From contig OZ234493.1 in assembly GCA_965153455.1 (NCBI GenBank), positions 13,382,213 through 13,446,212 of the forward strand: a DNA stretch of 64,000 nucleotides. The letters are read 5' to 3'. A program made the translations under genes and the position numbers. Source of the DNA: Sphagnum compactum (Eukaryota; Bryophyta; Sphagnopsida; Sphagnales). The notes beneath the pieces are model-generated. The model did not search any database, was not told where the DNA came from, and saw only the letters and a list, made by a program, of their open reading frames with translations. Numbering within the stretch: position 1 is the stretch's first letter; every line of letters begins with the position of its first letter. This document shows positions 1-12,960 of the stretch, in pieces.

Positions 1-990
1 ATTTTATGATTATAGTGGATTGGTGTATGATTAGAATTAAATTGATGTCATGTTAATCTAATAAAAAAATCAATAATAAATTGGATATAATATAAATGTC
101 CTTTTAAATAATTTGACTCCTTGTTTTAACTGTAATTTTCATCTTAAAGGAATCAAAAGGAATGTATTAAACAATGTAATTGACTTCAATTTTCTTTCAT
201 GGATTAGTAATGCATACATTTATATTTGGCAATGTTCATATAATGCATTTGATTAAATAATATACGATATAATATTTTTTAAAGTTATAGAATCCATTTT
301 GAAAGGGCTACAAGGAAAATGATTCCTATTTTTTGCCATTTGGTTCATTTTTTTATTCATTAGGTTTAGAATTTGTGGCCCCAAGTGTTGACAACATGTG
401 TAGGATATTTTCATGTAAGAAAACATGTAAAGTTGCATATAAAAACTTGTTTATTCATTTTTGAAATTTATAGTTTTTTACAAAAATATTTATACATAAT
501 TACATATGCATGTGAAAAATCACCACCACCATGCAAATTATCATAATTTGAATTATCCAATATTTTCACTTAAACTTATTCCATAAAGATTCTATATTTG
601 GAAAATAGCAAAAGAAAAGTCTTTGAGTCATGTGTCCAAAAAGGGGTACCTTGATTGTGAATATGCTTTCAATAGTAGTGTTGTGTTTGTGCTTGAAGCT
701 TTTGCAAATTTTGCGAAAGCTCCATTGTATGTATTTCAATAAATTGCATTCATTTTCCAAATGCATTAAAGAACTTGATGTGATACAATGAACACTACTT
801 AGGACAATCATTTGCATTATTGGTGTGCAATAATCTAATTGATTGTTGCTTGAAGTTGTAAGATGATGGCAATGATACACATGAACTTCAAGTTGGTTTG
901 GTGATGGAGATGATACACAAGCACAAAGGACTGTTACATTGCATTAAGGTTTAGGATCAAGGATGGTGGGGATGTTTAGGTTGTCTCAAT

Positions 991-1270
991 TTGCGCGAAG
1001 GATGTTTGAAATTGATTCATGTTACATAGGGCCATCCAACGAAATGACATGTGATGGTCAATGTACCCTTCATCCCATGGATGCCATAGCAACCATTGTG
1101 TGTTACATGGGACATATTAAATAACATGATTTGCGTGAAGGATGTTTGAAATCGATGCATGTTACACAAGTCCATCCAATGAAATGACATGTGATGGTCA
1201 CTGTACCCTTCATCCCATGGATGCCATAACGACCATTGTGTGTTACATGAGACATATTAAGTAACATGCC
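991..1270. repeat. 140-bp tandem duplication, two copies
   Basis: Copy 1 (991-1130) and copy 2 (1131-1270) both begin TTGCG[C/T]GAAGGATG and run in register over the full 140 bases, with only about a dozen differences. Shared landmarks include CCATCCAA.GAAATGACATG and CATCCCATGGATGCCATA. The unit has no evident coding capacity. Confidence 0.9.
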
Positions 1271-2354
1271 TATGTGGTAATTATGTGAACGAGGATGGGG
1301 GTTTTGGAGGGGAGGTCCATTATGGTGATGTCATGCTGTGGTGGTGGTACTTTTGTCTAACGCATTTACAATCTTAGGCCTGTTTAATATTGTTCGTAGA
1401 ATAGAACCCCAAAAAGATCTAGTATCCATCTATAAAATTTGCAAAATTATTTCCTACATTGTGGGTATTGTTTCCTTTGGAGGCGGCCTCTATGTATTTG
1501 CAAGTTTATTGTTGACCGGGGATGTCACCCATCCCCAAATTACTTTTATACTACGGTGTTTAAGATTAAGGGGGTAAACGATTGAATAATGAAGGCAAAT
1601 TTTAATGTTTAATGTATTAATTGTAGGTAGGGTAAAGCAAATATCCGGTGCTCAACTCATTGAATCAAGGATAAGGCAGAAGATTTGAATAACTATAACG
1701 ATTCTAAGGGACTTGTAAGAGCCCTCACTATTTTAGGAGGATTTCTAAAACCTACAATAAAATGCATATTTAGTACTTTAATGGATTCAGCACTAATTTA
1801 AACCATTTAAAATATTGACAATTAAGAAAAAAACATTGCACAAAATGTTGAAATTTTGGAATTTGGTGACAACAAAGTGATCAAAGCTTGTTCACCTTGA
1901 AATTGATGAAATCATAGTAAACTCCATTAAACAAAGCACCCAGCTATGTGGAAAGGAAGGACAAAGAGAGAGGACCCAAGTCCAAGTCAAAAACGCACAA
2001 ACCCAAAGGTAGTCAAAAGGGGCAAAGGAACAAATTATGTTCCACAACCCCCACCAGTTGCAAGAAGCATATCAGAGAAGGATAGAGAAGAGAAAACTGA
2101 AAGCATAACAAGCCTCGAAAAACCCTCATTTGCAATGATGACACACCTCAAAATAAAAGACAACTTTCACTCTTTTCAAAACTAGCGACACTCTCTGCCT
2201 GTAGAAAGCATATAAAACTGCCAAAGGAGGCCGATTGGTGCCCTTAACTAACCATACCATGCTCATGCATCCGTGAAATTAGGTCTATCATTCAATGCAA
2301 ATTAAAGTAACAAAACACTACTCACAATCATATTCATTACATTCAACTCTGGCA

Positions 2355-2512
2355 GGTGCTGGGCTTTGTTGTGACTTCTACCCGACACAGCAAACTGTGA
2401 AAATATGCCTGGCCAAAACCATTTTGCTGCACCAAACCAGTATATTTTCAGTTTACTTCATCTAATTTTCATTTGCCAGGTCGCATACTGAGCACTGGTG
2501 GAATTGCTCTGA
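2355..2512. repeat. Partial copy of a TAA-target MITE family
   Basis: The right-hand part matches the element at 39114-39484: both have a GCCAAAACCATTTT block, then CATACT.AGCAC.GGTGGA followed by TGCTCT. The left terminus was not found, so this is a truncated or strongly diverged copy. Just beyond it, the short segment CAGAATTGCTCTGACG repeats the end sequence. Confidence 0.55.
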
Positions 2513-3591
2513 CGAGTTTCACAGAATTGCTCTGACGTGTTATACATAATTATCACATGTTAACGCCAATTTTCTGATGATTGATATTGATATGCTCAAC
2601 TTGTTCTCATTCCCACATTTGCAGCTTCTGTTTGGCACAAAGTTGTACTCTTGTGCCCTACATAGCTATTTTAAGGAAAAATTACTATTACCCTAATTCG
2701 GGAGTGATAGAAATATGTATATCGTCTGGTGATAACCCAGGAAAAATAAATAGAACTTCAAAGTTCTTAAAGAACATTAGGATGCAGTTCACAAGTTTAA
2801 ATGACCAACCAGTGTTTCTGCTTTCCAACTCAACTCACATCATGTATTTCAAACCTTATTTCTAATGGACATAAAAGGAATGTCTTGAACCATTTCAAAA
2901 ACTTTCAAAAGAAGAAAAGCATGCTATAGTAGCCAGGAACCTGGATTGTTCATGAAGAGATGTTGCTGATGCCTGGTTTCATAAAATGATAGTCAAAACA
3001 CTCTAAACACCATGTGATCCATTGATATCTTCTGGGCAAGAGAAAGATTCACCTGCGATAGAACACCTGGTCTGCTCTCACATCCTTATGTTTTCTGACC
3101 ATTAATGTGCAATTTTTTTAACAGCAGCAATTAGAACTCAAGCTTTGAATACTGTAATACTTGTATATTGTGAGAGTACACTGGGGAAGCACAAGTCTGA
3201 CAAGTGATGTATGTTCAATTTAATAGCTCCAAAGATCTTGAAAAGGCAAGCTCACAAACTGTGATTCTGTCACATTGATGAAAGCGTAATTAATTAGGAA
3301 AAATCATAAGATTTTGAGCTCCACAATTAGAGGCTGCATGAGGTCAAGTCACCTTTGTGCTCATGACAAGGGAAATTGTCTTTAATTCCACACCAAGGAT
3401 GAAAAGAAATTAGAGAAATGGAAGAGAAAAGGCTGATAGAGAGGTCTTTCAACTCAACCAAACAACTTGCTCAAAGAGCAAAATACAAGACCAGAATAAC
3501 AGTGACAAACTACATGCCAAAGATCAACAAACTGGGCAAGCAGCAAAGGTTCATTAATAAATCTAGTCCTCCAACCTTTTCAGAGAAGATT

Positions 3592-4500
<909 letters not shown>

Positions 4501-4617
4501 GGTTACGGATGATTGCACACTAGCTCCAGACTATTCCTTCTTCGCTGCGTGCGATGGCCGCCACCCCTGCACCTTCTCCTCTAGCGCCGAGAGGGAAGCA
4601 ATAGTGTCGCTTTCATG

Positions 4618-4625
4618 TATTTATA
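4618..4625 (-). promoter_or_regulatory. TATA box of the ubiquitin-S27a gene
   Basis: The minus strand reads TATAAATA about 118 bases upstream of the ATG at 4500. This predicts a 5' leader of roughly 85-90 bases, typical for a ribosomal-protein gene. The placement is an inference from motif and spacing only. Confidence 0.6.
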
Positions 4626-4773
4626 CGTTTCGACTGTATGTACCCATGCATGTCCATCCTCATCAGACCAAAGAGTTCTGGGATTCGTGGACCGGTAGAT
4701 TTTTCTTTGACGGCTACGATTTGTCCGTATTTTAGAAAACCCTAGTGCTACGATGTATGCATGTCATAAGCAT

Positions 4774-4799
4774 GTTAGGGTTAGGGTTAGGGTTAGGGG
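4774..4799. promoter_or_regulatory. Telomere-like TTAGGG repeats (telo-box cluster) upstream of the S27a gene
   Basis: The plus strand has four consecutive TTAGGG units; read toward the minus-strand gene this is a run of AACCCTAA. A further AAACCCTA lies at about 4737. Telo boxes of this type are known in promoters of plant translation genes, so a regulatory role about 270 bases upstream of the ATG is plausible. The unit is six bases, not the seven-base TTTAGGG seen elsewhere in this window. Confidence 0.5.
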
Positions 4800-4825
4800 C
4801 TTTCTAATGGAAAGATGTCCTTAAA

Positions 4826-5313
4826 ATGATGTCAGTTTCAAATGAGCAGATACTTCTTGATGAGCTCGAGAATGTGAGAACCGAGATGGCAAAGATCGTG
4901 GAGAGTGAACGAGGGCCTGCTTCGGGAGACGCTGGAAAGGGAGAGTGCGTCCATCAGACGCCAAGCAATGGAAGTGTGTGCCAACAATGGAAGCGAGATG
5001 ATGATGAGCATGCTTAGTAAAGGTGACGTCCAAAAGCGTTTGCAAACTGAAAGAGACAAAAGTCCTGCTAATGACGGATGCACTCAAGCGAGAAATGGAG
5101 GGATTGAGATCGGAGCTCGGTGAAGCACGGGTGCGAAACCAAAGCTTCAATGCATTACCTTCAACTCTTGTTCACAGATCAATGCAGAATAGACGACCTT
5201 GGATAGAGTAAAACCTAAAGCTTGAATGTGTGGTGTCGCAGGAAGGTGCAAAGGATCTGGCGCGTGCTGTGTCGATGGTGGAACGAGAGAAAGAAGAGGC
5301 CGCTGCGTCAAAG
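4826..5313 (+). pseudogene. Frameshifted coiled-coil protein fragment
   Basis: Three reading frames in succession encode highly charged heptad-like sequence. They are NEQILLDELENVRTEMAKIV (about 4840-4905), then LLRETLERESASIRRQAMEV through LQKRLQTERDK-like sequence (about 4910-5060), then LKREMEGLRSELGEARVRNQ (about 5077-5140). A final open patch, SQEGAKDLARAVSMVEREKE, runs to a possible splice donor (AAG then GTAAAC) at 5313. At least two frameshifts and a stop at about 5208 break it. The local base composition is GC-richer than the flanks, as expected of former coding DNA. The family was not identified. The adjacent long-inverted-repeat element starts a few tens of bases downstream. Confidence 0.6.
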
Positions 5314-5368
5314 GTAAACAAAAGTAACAAAAAACTTACAAATATTTAAAAAATAACAAAAGGTGAAA

Positions 5369-5391
5369 CCCCCCCCCCCCCCCACACACAC
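5369..5391. repeat. Compound (C)n(CA)n microsatellite
   Basis: Fifteen C residues run into CA repeats at the left edge of the long-inverted-repeat element. A matching G-rich tract is present at the other edge (about 9280-9300). Confidence 0.9.
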
Positions 5392-7619
5392 AAATAGTTG
5401 GACAACTCACATTTAATAGATTGTCCACATTTTTTTAAACACACAAACCCTTTTTCTTTACCCCACATTCCTTCGAAACAAAAATCTCCCCAACCCCCTC
5501 ACCCAAATAATTGGACAATTAACATTTAATGGATTGTCCACATTTTTTAACAGGTAATTACACCCAAATAATTGGACGATTAACATTTAATGGATTGTCC
5601 ACACTTTTTAAAAGGTAATTACACTCAAATAATTGGATGGTCCATATTTAATGGATTTATCCACACTTTTTAAAAGGTAACTAAATCCACAATGACCAGG
5701 TCATCTGTAAAAAGTAAATTAAAATTACAAACAATGAAAAAAATTACAAAAAATGAAAAAAAGTTTAGAATAACTCCCTACCACTTCACTCAAACTATCT
5801 GTCGTTACATTGGGTCTTTTGGATCAAAATTGTCAACTACCTCCATCCCTACGAGTGTAATGGTAAAATCATATGTATAGGGAAAATTAAACACACCATG
5901 ACAATCAGAAACCTCGAAAATGGGGGTAGGTCACTTCAAAATCCCAAAATAAAAAAATGAAATTAAATTGTAACACCCATGTAACCTTAAACCTTAAAAT
6001 CTGTTTTTTTTATAAACTAAATACACCATAATAATCAGAACCTTCAAAAATTGGGGGGTAGGTCACCTTAGAATCTCAAAATAAAAAGTGAAATTAGGTT
6101 GTAACACCAATGTAACCCTAAACTTTAAACCTGGGCCAATTATTATGCGCATGATGCATACCAGATTGTGCAAGTTGCAGGATTTAATGGAACGTTGGAA
6201 ATTGATAACATATGATATGCTTAGTAATCGCTCTTCAAACATCAGGGTTGAGATTATTGTTCATACAAAGATGGTGATTAATGGATGTCGACTTTGTAAT
6301 GAATTGGATTTATTATGGATTGGAAGCCTAAAAAACGCATTAGGTGGGCTTTTTGGTATTAGGTCATGTGCCTTGGACAAGTTTTTATATTGGTGTTGCT
6401 TCTACATATCAACATTTGCATCATAGGTTCATGGAAGAGATGAGTATGCATCATTTATTCATGTACAAAATGCTTACATTTTTGTTCGCCAAATTATTGT
6501 GTGGATTGGCAAATTCATGGAGTGTTAATTGTAGCAAGTCTATGATTGGTTTGAAGTTATAACTAAAGTTATAACATGGTAGTTGGTGGATAGGGAACTA
6601 TAAAAGTTTGAATATGATGGTTGGAAATTAGATTTACCTCAAGGTTAACCATTGATTCAGAATTTTTTAAAGCATGCCAAGTGGTTTTATTTAATATAGT
6701 TAGAGACCGTATTATTCTACGGTTGATGTTGATGAAGGCCAATGGTCATGGGTATTTGCTAAATAAGCGGATTTATGACAATCGTGTAAGTGTTGTTCAT
6801 CACTATATTCGTTTATATGGGGCTAATTAGAGAGATCATGTACATTCCATTGAATAAATTTATTTTTCAAACATTATTTTTATTTGAGTTTAAGAAATAA
6901 TTTTAGTTACTAAACTACAAAAAAAAACCAAAAAAATAAAATAAAATTATAAACAATAAAGAAATAACAAAAGTGAAAAATGTTTTAAAAAATTGCCTAC
7001 CACTGCACTTAAACTACCTACCATTACACTGGGCTTTTTGGGGTCAAAATTGCCTATTGCCTGCGGCCCTATGACTCTAATAACAATATCATATGTATAA
7101 GGGGTACGTCACCTCCAAACTTTGAAATTTTATTAAAAAAAAAAAAATCAACCATAAATTCCAAAGCCAAATCATCCAAATATTCCAAATGGTGAACAAT
7201 TAAGGAAAGTAAACACACCATGACAATCAGAACCCTCAAAAATGAGGGGGGGGGTACATCATTTTAAAATTCCAAAATAAAAAATGAAATTAGGTTGTGA
7301 CACTTATGTAACCCAAGATCCCAAAAAAATTATATATTCCAAATCATACACTTTCAAATAAAAATAAACATACCATTAAAATCACAACTTTCAAAAATAG
7401 GGGGTTCTTCACCTCCAAATTGTGAAATTCTATAAATTTTTAAAAAAATCAACGATCAACTCCAAAATCAAACTTTCCATATCTTCTAAACGGTGAACAA
7501 TTAGAAAAAAATAAACACACTATGATTGAACCTTTTGAAAATGGGGGGTAAGTCACCTCAGAAGTCCTAAATTAAAAATTGAAATTAGATTTGGAACATC
7601 CATGTAACTTTTAACCTTA

Positions 7620-8520
7620 CAAAAAAGTAACAAAAAATGAAAAAATAAAACCCACAGCCCTTTCCCCCTTCAAAAGTAAAAACAAATAATAAAAAATTTA
7701 AAAAAATTCATGCCCCTTTCCCTTTTCAAGAGTAAATAAAAGTAACAAAAAATTTACAAATAATAAAAAAATAACAAAAAGTGAAAAAATAAAACCCATG
7801 CCTCCTCCCCTTTCGAAAGTAAAAATAAATAACAAAAAATGAAAAAAACCCATGCCCGTTTCCTTCCTCGAGAGTAAACAAAAGTAACAAAATTTTTAGA
7901 AATAGTAAAAAAAGTAACAAAAAATGAAAAAATAAAACTTGCACCCCCCTCCCCTTTCAGGAGTATAAATAAATAACGAAAAATGAAAAAAAACCCATGC
8001 CCTTTTCCCTCTTTAAGAATAAACAAAAAAAAAAAAACTTATAAATAATTTTAAAATAACAAAAAATGAAAAAAATTCATGCCCTTTTTCCCTCATCAAG
8101 AATAAACAAAAATAACCAAAAAAATTACAAATAGTAAAAAGGTAATAAAAAGTGAAAAATAAAAACCCACGCCCTTTCCCCCTTCAAGAGTAAAAATAAA
8201 TAACAAAAAATGAAAAAGAACCTATGCCCCTTTCCCTCTTCAAGAATAAACAAAAGTAATAAAAAATTTACAAATAACAAAAAAGTAATAAAAAGTGAAA
8301 AATAAAAACCCACGCCCCTTTCCCTTGCAAGAGTAAAAAAATTAACAAAAAATTAAAAAACCCATGCCCCTTTCCTTCATCAAGAATAAACAAAAGTAAT
8401 AATAAACTTACAAATAGTAAAAAAATAACAAAAAGTGAAAAATGAAAACACACACCTCCTTCCCCCTTCAAGAGTAAAAAAAAAACAAAAAACTTACAAA
8501 TAGTAACAAAGTAATAAAAA
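7620..8520. repeat. Degenerate tandem array, period about 70 bases, inside the 4-kb element
   Basis: The motif AAACCCATGCCCCTTTCCC followed by TTCAAGAGTAAA and stretches of AAAAGTAACAAAAAA recurs about a dozen times. The minus strand is open in several frames (60-136 codons), giving repetitive Phe/Tyr/Leu-rich translations such as FYFRKGRRHGF. These are compositional by-products of the array, not genes. Confidence 0.8.
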
Positions 8521-9329
8521 ATACAAAAAAAGAACTTGGAAATGTTCACAACTGGAATTTTTGTTTTAAATGCACACAAGTGCAACATGAATACATCATA
8601 TGCAAAAAGACAAACCAAAATGTGAACAATGGAATGTGCATCATGTGTAAAAAATGGAAAGAATGAAAGAAATTTCAAATGAAAAGCATGAAAAAAATTT
8701 AAACGAAAAAAACAAAAACCAAAAGCATGAAAAAATACCTCACTACATTATGTATGAAGTTCCAACATGTTTCACCCCCACAAAAGGGGATCATTAGTGG
8801 AGTGCTTCCAAATGAATACAATGAGAGGTATTTATACCCAATAATGTCATGCTTTTGGAGGAAAGAGGGATGGGGAGCAACAAGGAGTATCCTATACATA
8901 TGATCTTGCCATTACACTCATAGGGATGTAAGCAGTAGGCAATTTTGACCCAAAACACTTAATGTAATTACAAGTAGTTTGAATGTAATGATAGGCAATT
9001 TTGTAAACCTTTTTCATTTTTTGTTACTTTTTTTACTGTTTGTAATATTGTTTTATTCTTTACATATGACTTGGTCATTGTGGGTGTAGTTCCTTTTTAA
9101 AAAAATATGAACAATCCATTAAATGTGGATTGTCTAATTATTTGGGTGCGAGGGGCTGTGGGCTAGGAAGATTTTTGTTTTATTTTTTGTTTTGAAGGAA
9201 AGGGGGGAACAAAAAGGAAGAATGTGTTAAAAAAAATGTGAACGCTTCATTAAATGTGGATTGTCCAACTATTTGTGTGGTGGGGGGGGGGAGAGGGGGC
9301 ATGGGTTTTATTTTTTTCATTCATCAAAT

Positions 9330-11469
9330 GATTCAACATGCACATTAATGTGTGCCATGATTTTTTAAGTGAATCATCATATTTAAATCATTTACATTAA
9401 TTGAATGATGACTAGTCCATAACAATTCATCATAAATCACATATAAGCCATCATTAAATTCATATTAACATAATAAGTTACATGTTTTAAACCTTTAAGT
9501 AATTACATTATTATCAATTACTTTTTATTTATATCAAAGTATAACAACGTGCCCAAAGGTGCACACAAGTTCCAATAGTTACTGATTTATTTGATGTTCA
9601 AATGCAAATGAAACTTGGACACATTAATCTCATAACCTTGTTTTTTTCAACTTTTAAAACAACTTCTATTATTGGTTGAATTTTTTTTCATCAATTTAAG
9701 AAATATTTTATCATTTTTAAAGATTATTACTTCTAATTGGGTTTAATCAATATAAGACATTAAAAAAAAATGTTATTTGATGAAAACGATAACTTGCAAA
9801 ACATTAAACTTTGAAAGAACGAATAATCATTCCCATTACATTTCTAAACAATAAAAATGGTCCTATGGGTGATTAATTTGATTTCACCAATAATGAAACA
9901 TTTGTGAATCTTTTAACATACCAAGTTTGAATGATAATCATATTTCAATATCATTGATTTGATTATGTATAATATAAAGATAAAATCAAAGTTTTAGTTA
10001 TATTTTAAGTTTGATGTCCATCCTAATGGTTGAGATGTTAAATATTTTGTAATTAAAATGTGTGTGAATCAAATCTGTTTAAGACGACCATACTTCTTTT
10101 AAAACAAAAAAAAATGTTAAGTTATAATATTAGAAGGATTAGTTGTTAATTGAAATAAAAGGATATGTAAAACTTGATGAACATCAATTCGAAAATCATA
10201 TGGAATGTGATGGTATGAATGGAACAAGTTAAACACAAATGGAAAACATGAATGATGTCTATAGATGCAATCTATGTCCATGTTGACCTCTACTTATTAT
10301 GAAAGAGGAAAACATGAAAACATGGTAAAGTTAAAGGTAACATTGCCCTTGAAGTACATCATTGCTTATGAATGGTGCATGAAAGTTGGTAAAATGTTAA
10401 ACCCCCTTGCACTAAATAGACGATCGCAAGAAAGGCAAAAAAACGCAGGGTTGCGAAGGAGAAGATCGTATGACAAATATTGGAAAAGCTTCTAATCAAT
10501 ATGGTGGGCAAAACGAAAAAAAGGTTGATGAACTAAAAGAGAATGAGGGGACTAGCCGAATTAAATTTGGAAGGATAGGAATGATGGGTGGATGGATGTA
10601 AGCTAATGCACAGCTAGGCATAGGGGTAAAACTAATTATTGGCTTTCCATTGGTTACCTGTTGGGAGGGTTGAGATGCTTGGTGATGCTTTGGGGATACA
10701 TAACCCATAAGATTTACCATGCCTATCTTCAACCTAACATATTTGGTTCAAATTCGAGATAATAAATTTTGATTTGGAAAACTTCCACTTGAAAAACCCT
10801 TTTAATCCCCCCCCTCAAACCTTAAAAATATTGCCCTAGAAAAAGATTACTTACAAACAAAGCAAAAAAATTAGAAGAGGACATATGGAAACAAACTCAC
10901 AAAAACCCAAAGAATGAGTGAAAATAACAAATGAACCCAGCTGCAGATTTGCCACTATTCGTGTGTGCGTGTGTGCCCTTGTTCAAGGGCCTTGCTCACC
11001 TACTTTACTTTGCCCTTGTTCCGCTTTGCCTCACCCTACCTTAGCTTGTCTGCTCTGCTTTGCCCTTGCCCCACTTTGTTTTGCCCTACCTTGCTTTATA
11101 TGAAAAATCTTGTACACCCATAAAAAAAGTGAGTTCTTTAAAATGATAATTAACCATTTTTTTTGTTACAATAATTAAAAAAATAAACTTGGGTTCTTAA
11201 GGATAGCTGCCACAATTTGGTCCATTTGTAACAACTATGAATGGGTGATTCTTCATATGAATATCTGTTGCTCTCTGTTTATGAACAATTGAAGGTTTCC
11301 AAACAAAGGTTGTCATAACATTTTATCAAGACCCCAAGGTTTCAATTTTCTCAAGCCTCCCCTAATATTTGCCCCAAGCCCCCAAAATCCTTGTCCAGTA
11401 AGGAAAATGGGGTTTGTAAAACTTTGGCACTGTAAAAACCAATTATTGTCAACTTGTATTATGGAGTGC
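9330..11469. other. Gene-free region with a degenerate C/T-rich patch
   Basis: Nothing convincing is seen. At 10974-11098 the motif TTTGCCCTTG(C/T)(T/C)CC(A/G)CTTTG repeats several times as a decayed minisatellite. A basic 76-codon frame at 10265-10495 ends in RRRRSYDKYWKS but matches no family I know. Confidence 0.55.
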
Positions 11470-12620
11470 CTATGTATACGAGGTTGGGTTTACTAAGTTC
11501 TGTGTTGTATTTGGCCATGATTCGTCACTTGGTGTTAAACTCCAGACCAACAACTTGGCTACAAAGGCTTTAGATTGGGCCTTTGAGTCTGTTATGCCCA
11601 GCCCTCCATGAGCATCTTCACTTTACTTTAGCCTTTTTCATTTCAATGCCATCTCCCCAAAGTAGTTTTTTATCACTCCCCAAAGTGCACACATTTTGGG
11701 ATTGGGGTTTTAGCAAGCAATGAGATAAGGCATAGAAGCCAACATAACTTGGTTAGCCATTATAACCTTGCTAACAAAATATGCCTTCCTATTATCCTAG
11801 ACAACGAGTTTAATTTTTTTGGAGGACGTCAATTTGTCAAAATTAGCTTGAAATAGAGGTAGAAGTCCACCAAGACCTTTAGGTATTTAGCTCCTTTCCC
11901 CTATGGAATCCAATTTAAGCCCACGTCTAAGCCTTGGTCCCAAGTTTGTAGTTGTTTGGTTGCTTAGATGGCAACAAATTTTCTTGAGTTAATTTTTAAT
12001 CTAGAAGTGGAACAAAAAACATCTAAGACAACCTTGAATTTATCTATGTTTTCAATATAGCACTTAAGTAAGGTAGATAGTTGTGTCATTAGCAAAGGAT
12101 TGGTCCCTAAAAATCCCTCCCCCTCCCCTTGAAAAAGATAACCCTCAATGTCATATTTTTTTATTATACCCATGACATTTATCAATGAGAATGAAAAGGT
12201 AAAGAACGAAAGGGCAACCATAGCGACTACAAGTATGGTGACTAGGGAGATTTGGGTTCAACGTGTATAAGTTGATCAATAATGCATTGAAATTATTGCA
12301 AGTTTGATTTTGGAGTTGGAGAAACATGTTCCCACACAAGAGTAAGCAAAATGCTACTAGGGCAATTTAACTTTAGTATCAGCTTTTTTCAAAAGCTGAA
12401 ACTACTTTTCCAAGGCATATGGCCATTTTAGAAGCACATTTTGGGCCCAGATCTCCATTGGCAATTCTAGTATGTTGGTTGGGTCATTGATAAAACCTTG
12501 TTGTGTTCGACCAGCAATCCCTTTTTTACAAATTGATGACACAAAAATCGTTGCCTCCACATGATTGCACATGATTATGGGCAAGACTTGAAACTATTGG
12601 GATTTAAAACCACCAATTAT
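11470..12620 (-). pseudogene. Decayed LINE (non-LTR) reverse transcriptase
   Basis: Minus-strand frames give, in order, the landmarks of a plant L1-type reverse transcriptase. These are an SSICKKGIAGRTQQGFIND stretch (12402-12584, equivalent to the ISP..QTGFV.GR region), a GCPFVLYLFILID patch (QGCPLSP..F, about 12190), then KFKVVLDVFCSTSRLKINS (about 11985-12045, the F...SGLKIN..KS block). Further on are KGAKYLKVLVDFY and GGLGITDSKAQSKAFVAKLL (about 11520-11600, the terminal GGLGI.D..N.ALLAKWLW block). Several frame changes and stops separate these blocks, so it is dead. No endonuclease domain or poly(A) tail was located. Confidence 0.75.
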
Positions 12621-12877
12621 GCAAGTGTTTTAAAATAGTCAACATTTACACTGTTATGGTGTTGGGTATTGTGAAAGACAAACATACCTTTTCCAACCTT
12701 CACGAAGGAAATGTTCCATAATGAATTTGGACCTTGTTGTGCATATGGGAGCTCTAACTGGCCCTGCTTGTCAATGGTGGTGATGTGGAGTTACACTTGG
12801 AGTAAGTTCAGCTCGGGTTTCATTTTTGTTTGGACATGTATGTTTTATGTGTTCTCCAATTGAGTATTGGGTGCAGG

Positions 12878-12960
12878 ACAAACTTGAGCTCCAATGGGTA
12901 GCAGCCTTATGGGGTTAGGGTTCGAATCCCCTTCAAGCTATATATTCAGGTTTAAGTGTC
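12878..12960 (+). repeat. tRNA-like (SINE-type) promoter remnant
   Basis: A perfect B-box-like GGGTTCGAATCCCC lies at about 12917-12930. An A-box-like GAGCTCCAATGGGTAGCAG lies about 25 bases before it. The two do not fold into a tRNA cloverleaf, so a tRNA-derived SINE head is more likely than a tRNA gene. No second copy or tail was seen in this window. Confidence 0.35.

Larger units (their letters stand above)
1..3400. other. Gene-free AT-rich region
   Basis: No recognisable gene is seen. Short open frames occur (for example a hydrophobic 79-codon frame at 1338-1577 and a 94-codon frame at 2581-2865), but neither resembles a known family. The stretch holds a 140-bp tandem duplication and one fragment of a dispersed MITE, listed separately. 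Confidence 0.6.
5355..9328. mobile_element. About 4-kb element with long (about 400-500 bp) terminal inverted repeats
   Basis: The left end (about 5360-5880) and the inverted right end (about 8898-9328) can be followed base by base. Shared blocks include CACACAAATAGTTGGACAA, CATTTAATGGATTGTCC, CCACAATGACCA.GTCAT, GGGTC.TTTGGATCAAAATTG and GTGTAATGG.AA.ATCATATG. The left arm holds four copies of a subterminal unit of about 50-65 bp (5383-5690); the right arm holds two. The interior contains 130-180 bp degenerate repeats (5881-6120, 7150-7620), a tandem array (7620-8520) and broken open frames at 6088-6830 with no recognised transposase motif. Long terminal inverted repeats with a non-coding or decayed centre recall Mutator-like or foldback elements, but no clear target duplication was found, so the class is open. 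Confidence 0.75.

Noticed and set aside
1338-1577. Hydrophobic 79-codon frame, possible small membrane protein
   Set aside because: No homologue recognised, no splice or promoter context, and length within chance expectation.
7726-8678. Phe/Tyr/Leu-rich minus-strand open frames up to 136 codons
   Set aside because: They follow the about-70-bp tandem array and repeat the same peptide words in shifted frames; this is composition, not a gene.
12905-12935. tRNA gene suggested by GGGTTCGAATCCCC
   Set aside because: No acceptor stem, D-stem or anticodon stem can be formed around it; a SINE-type remnant fits better.
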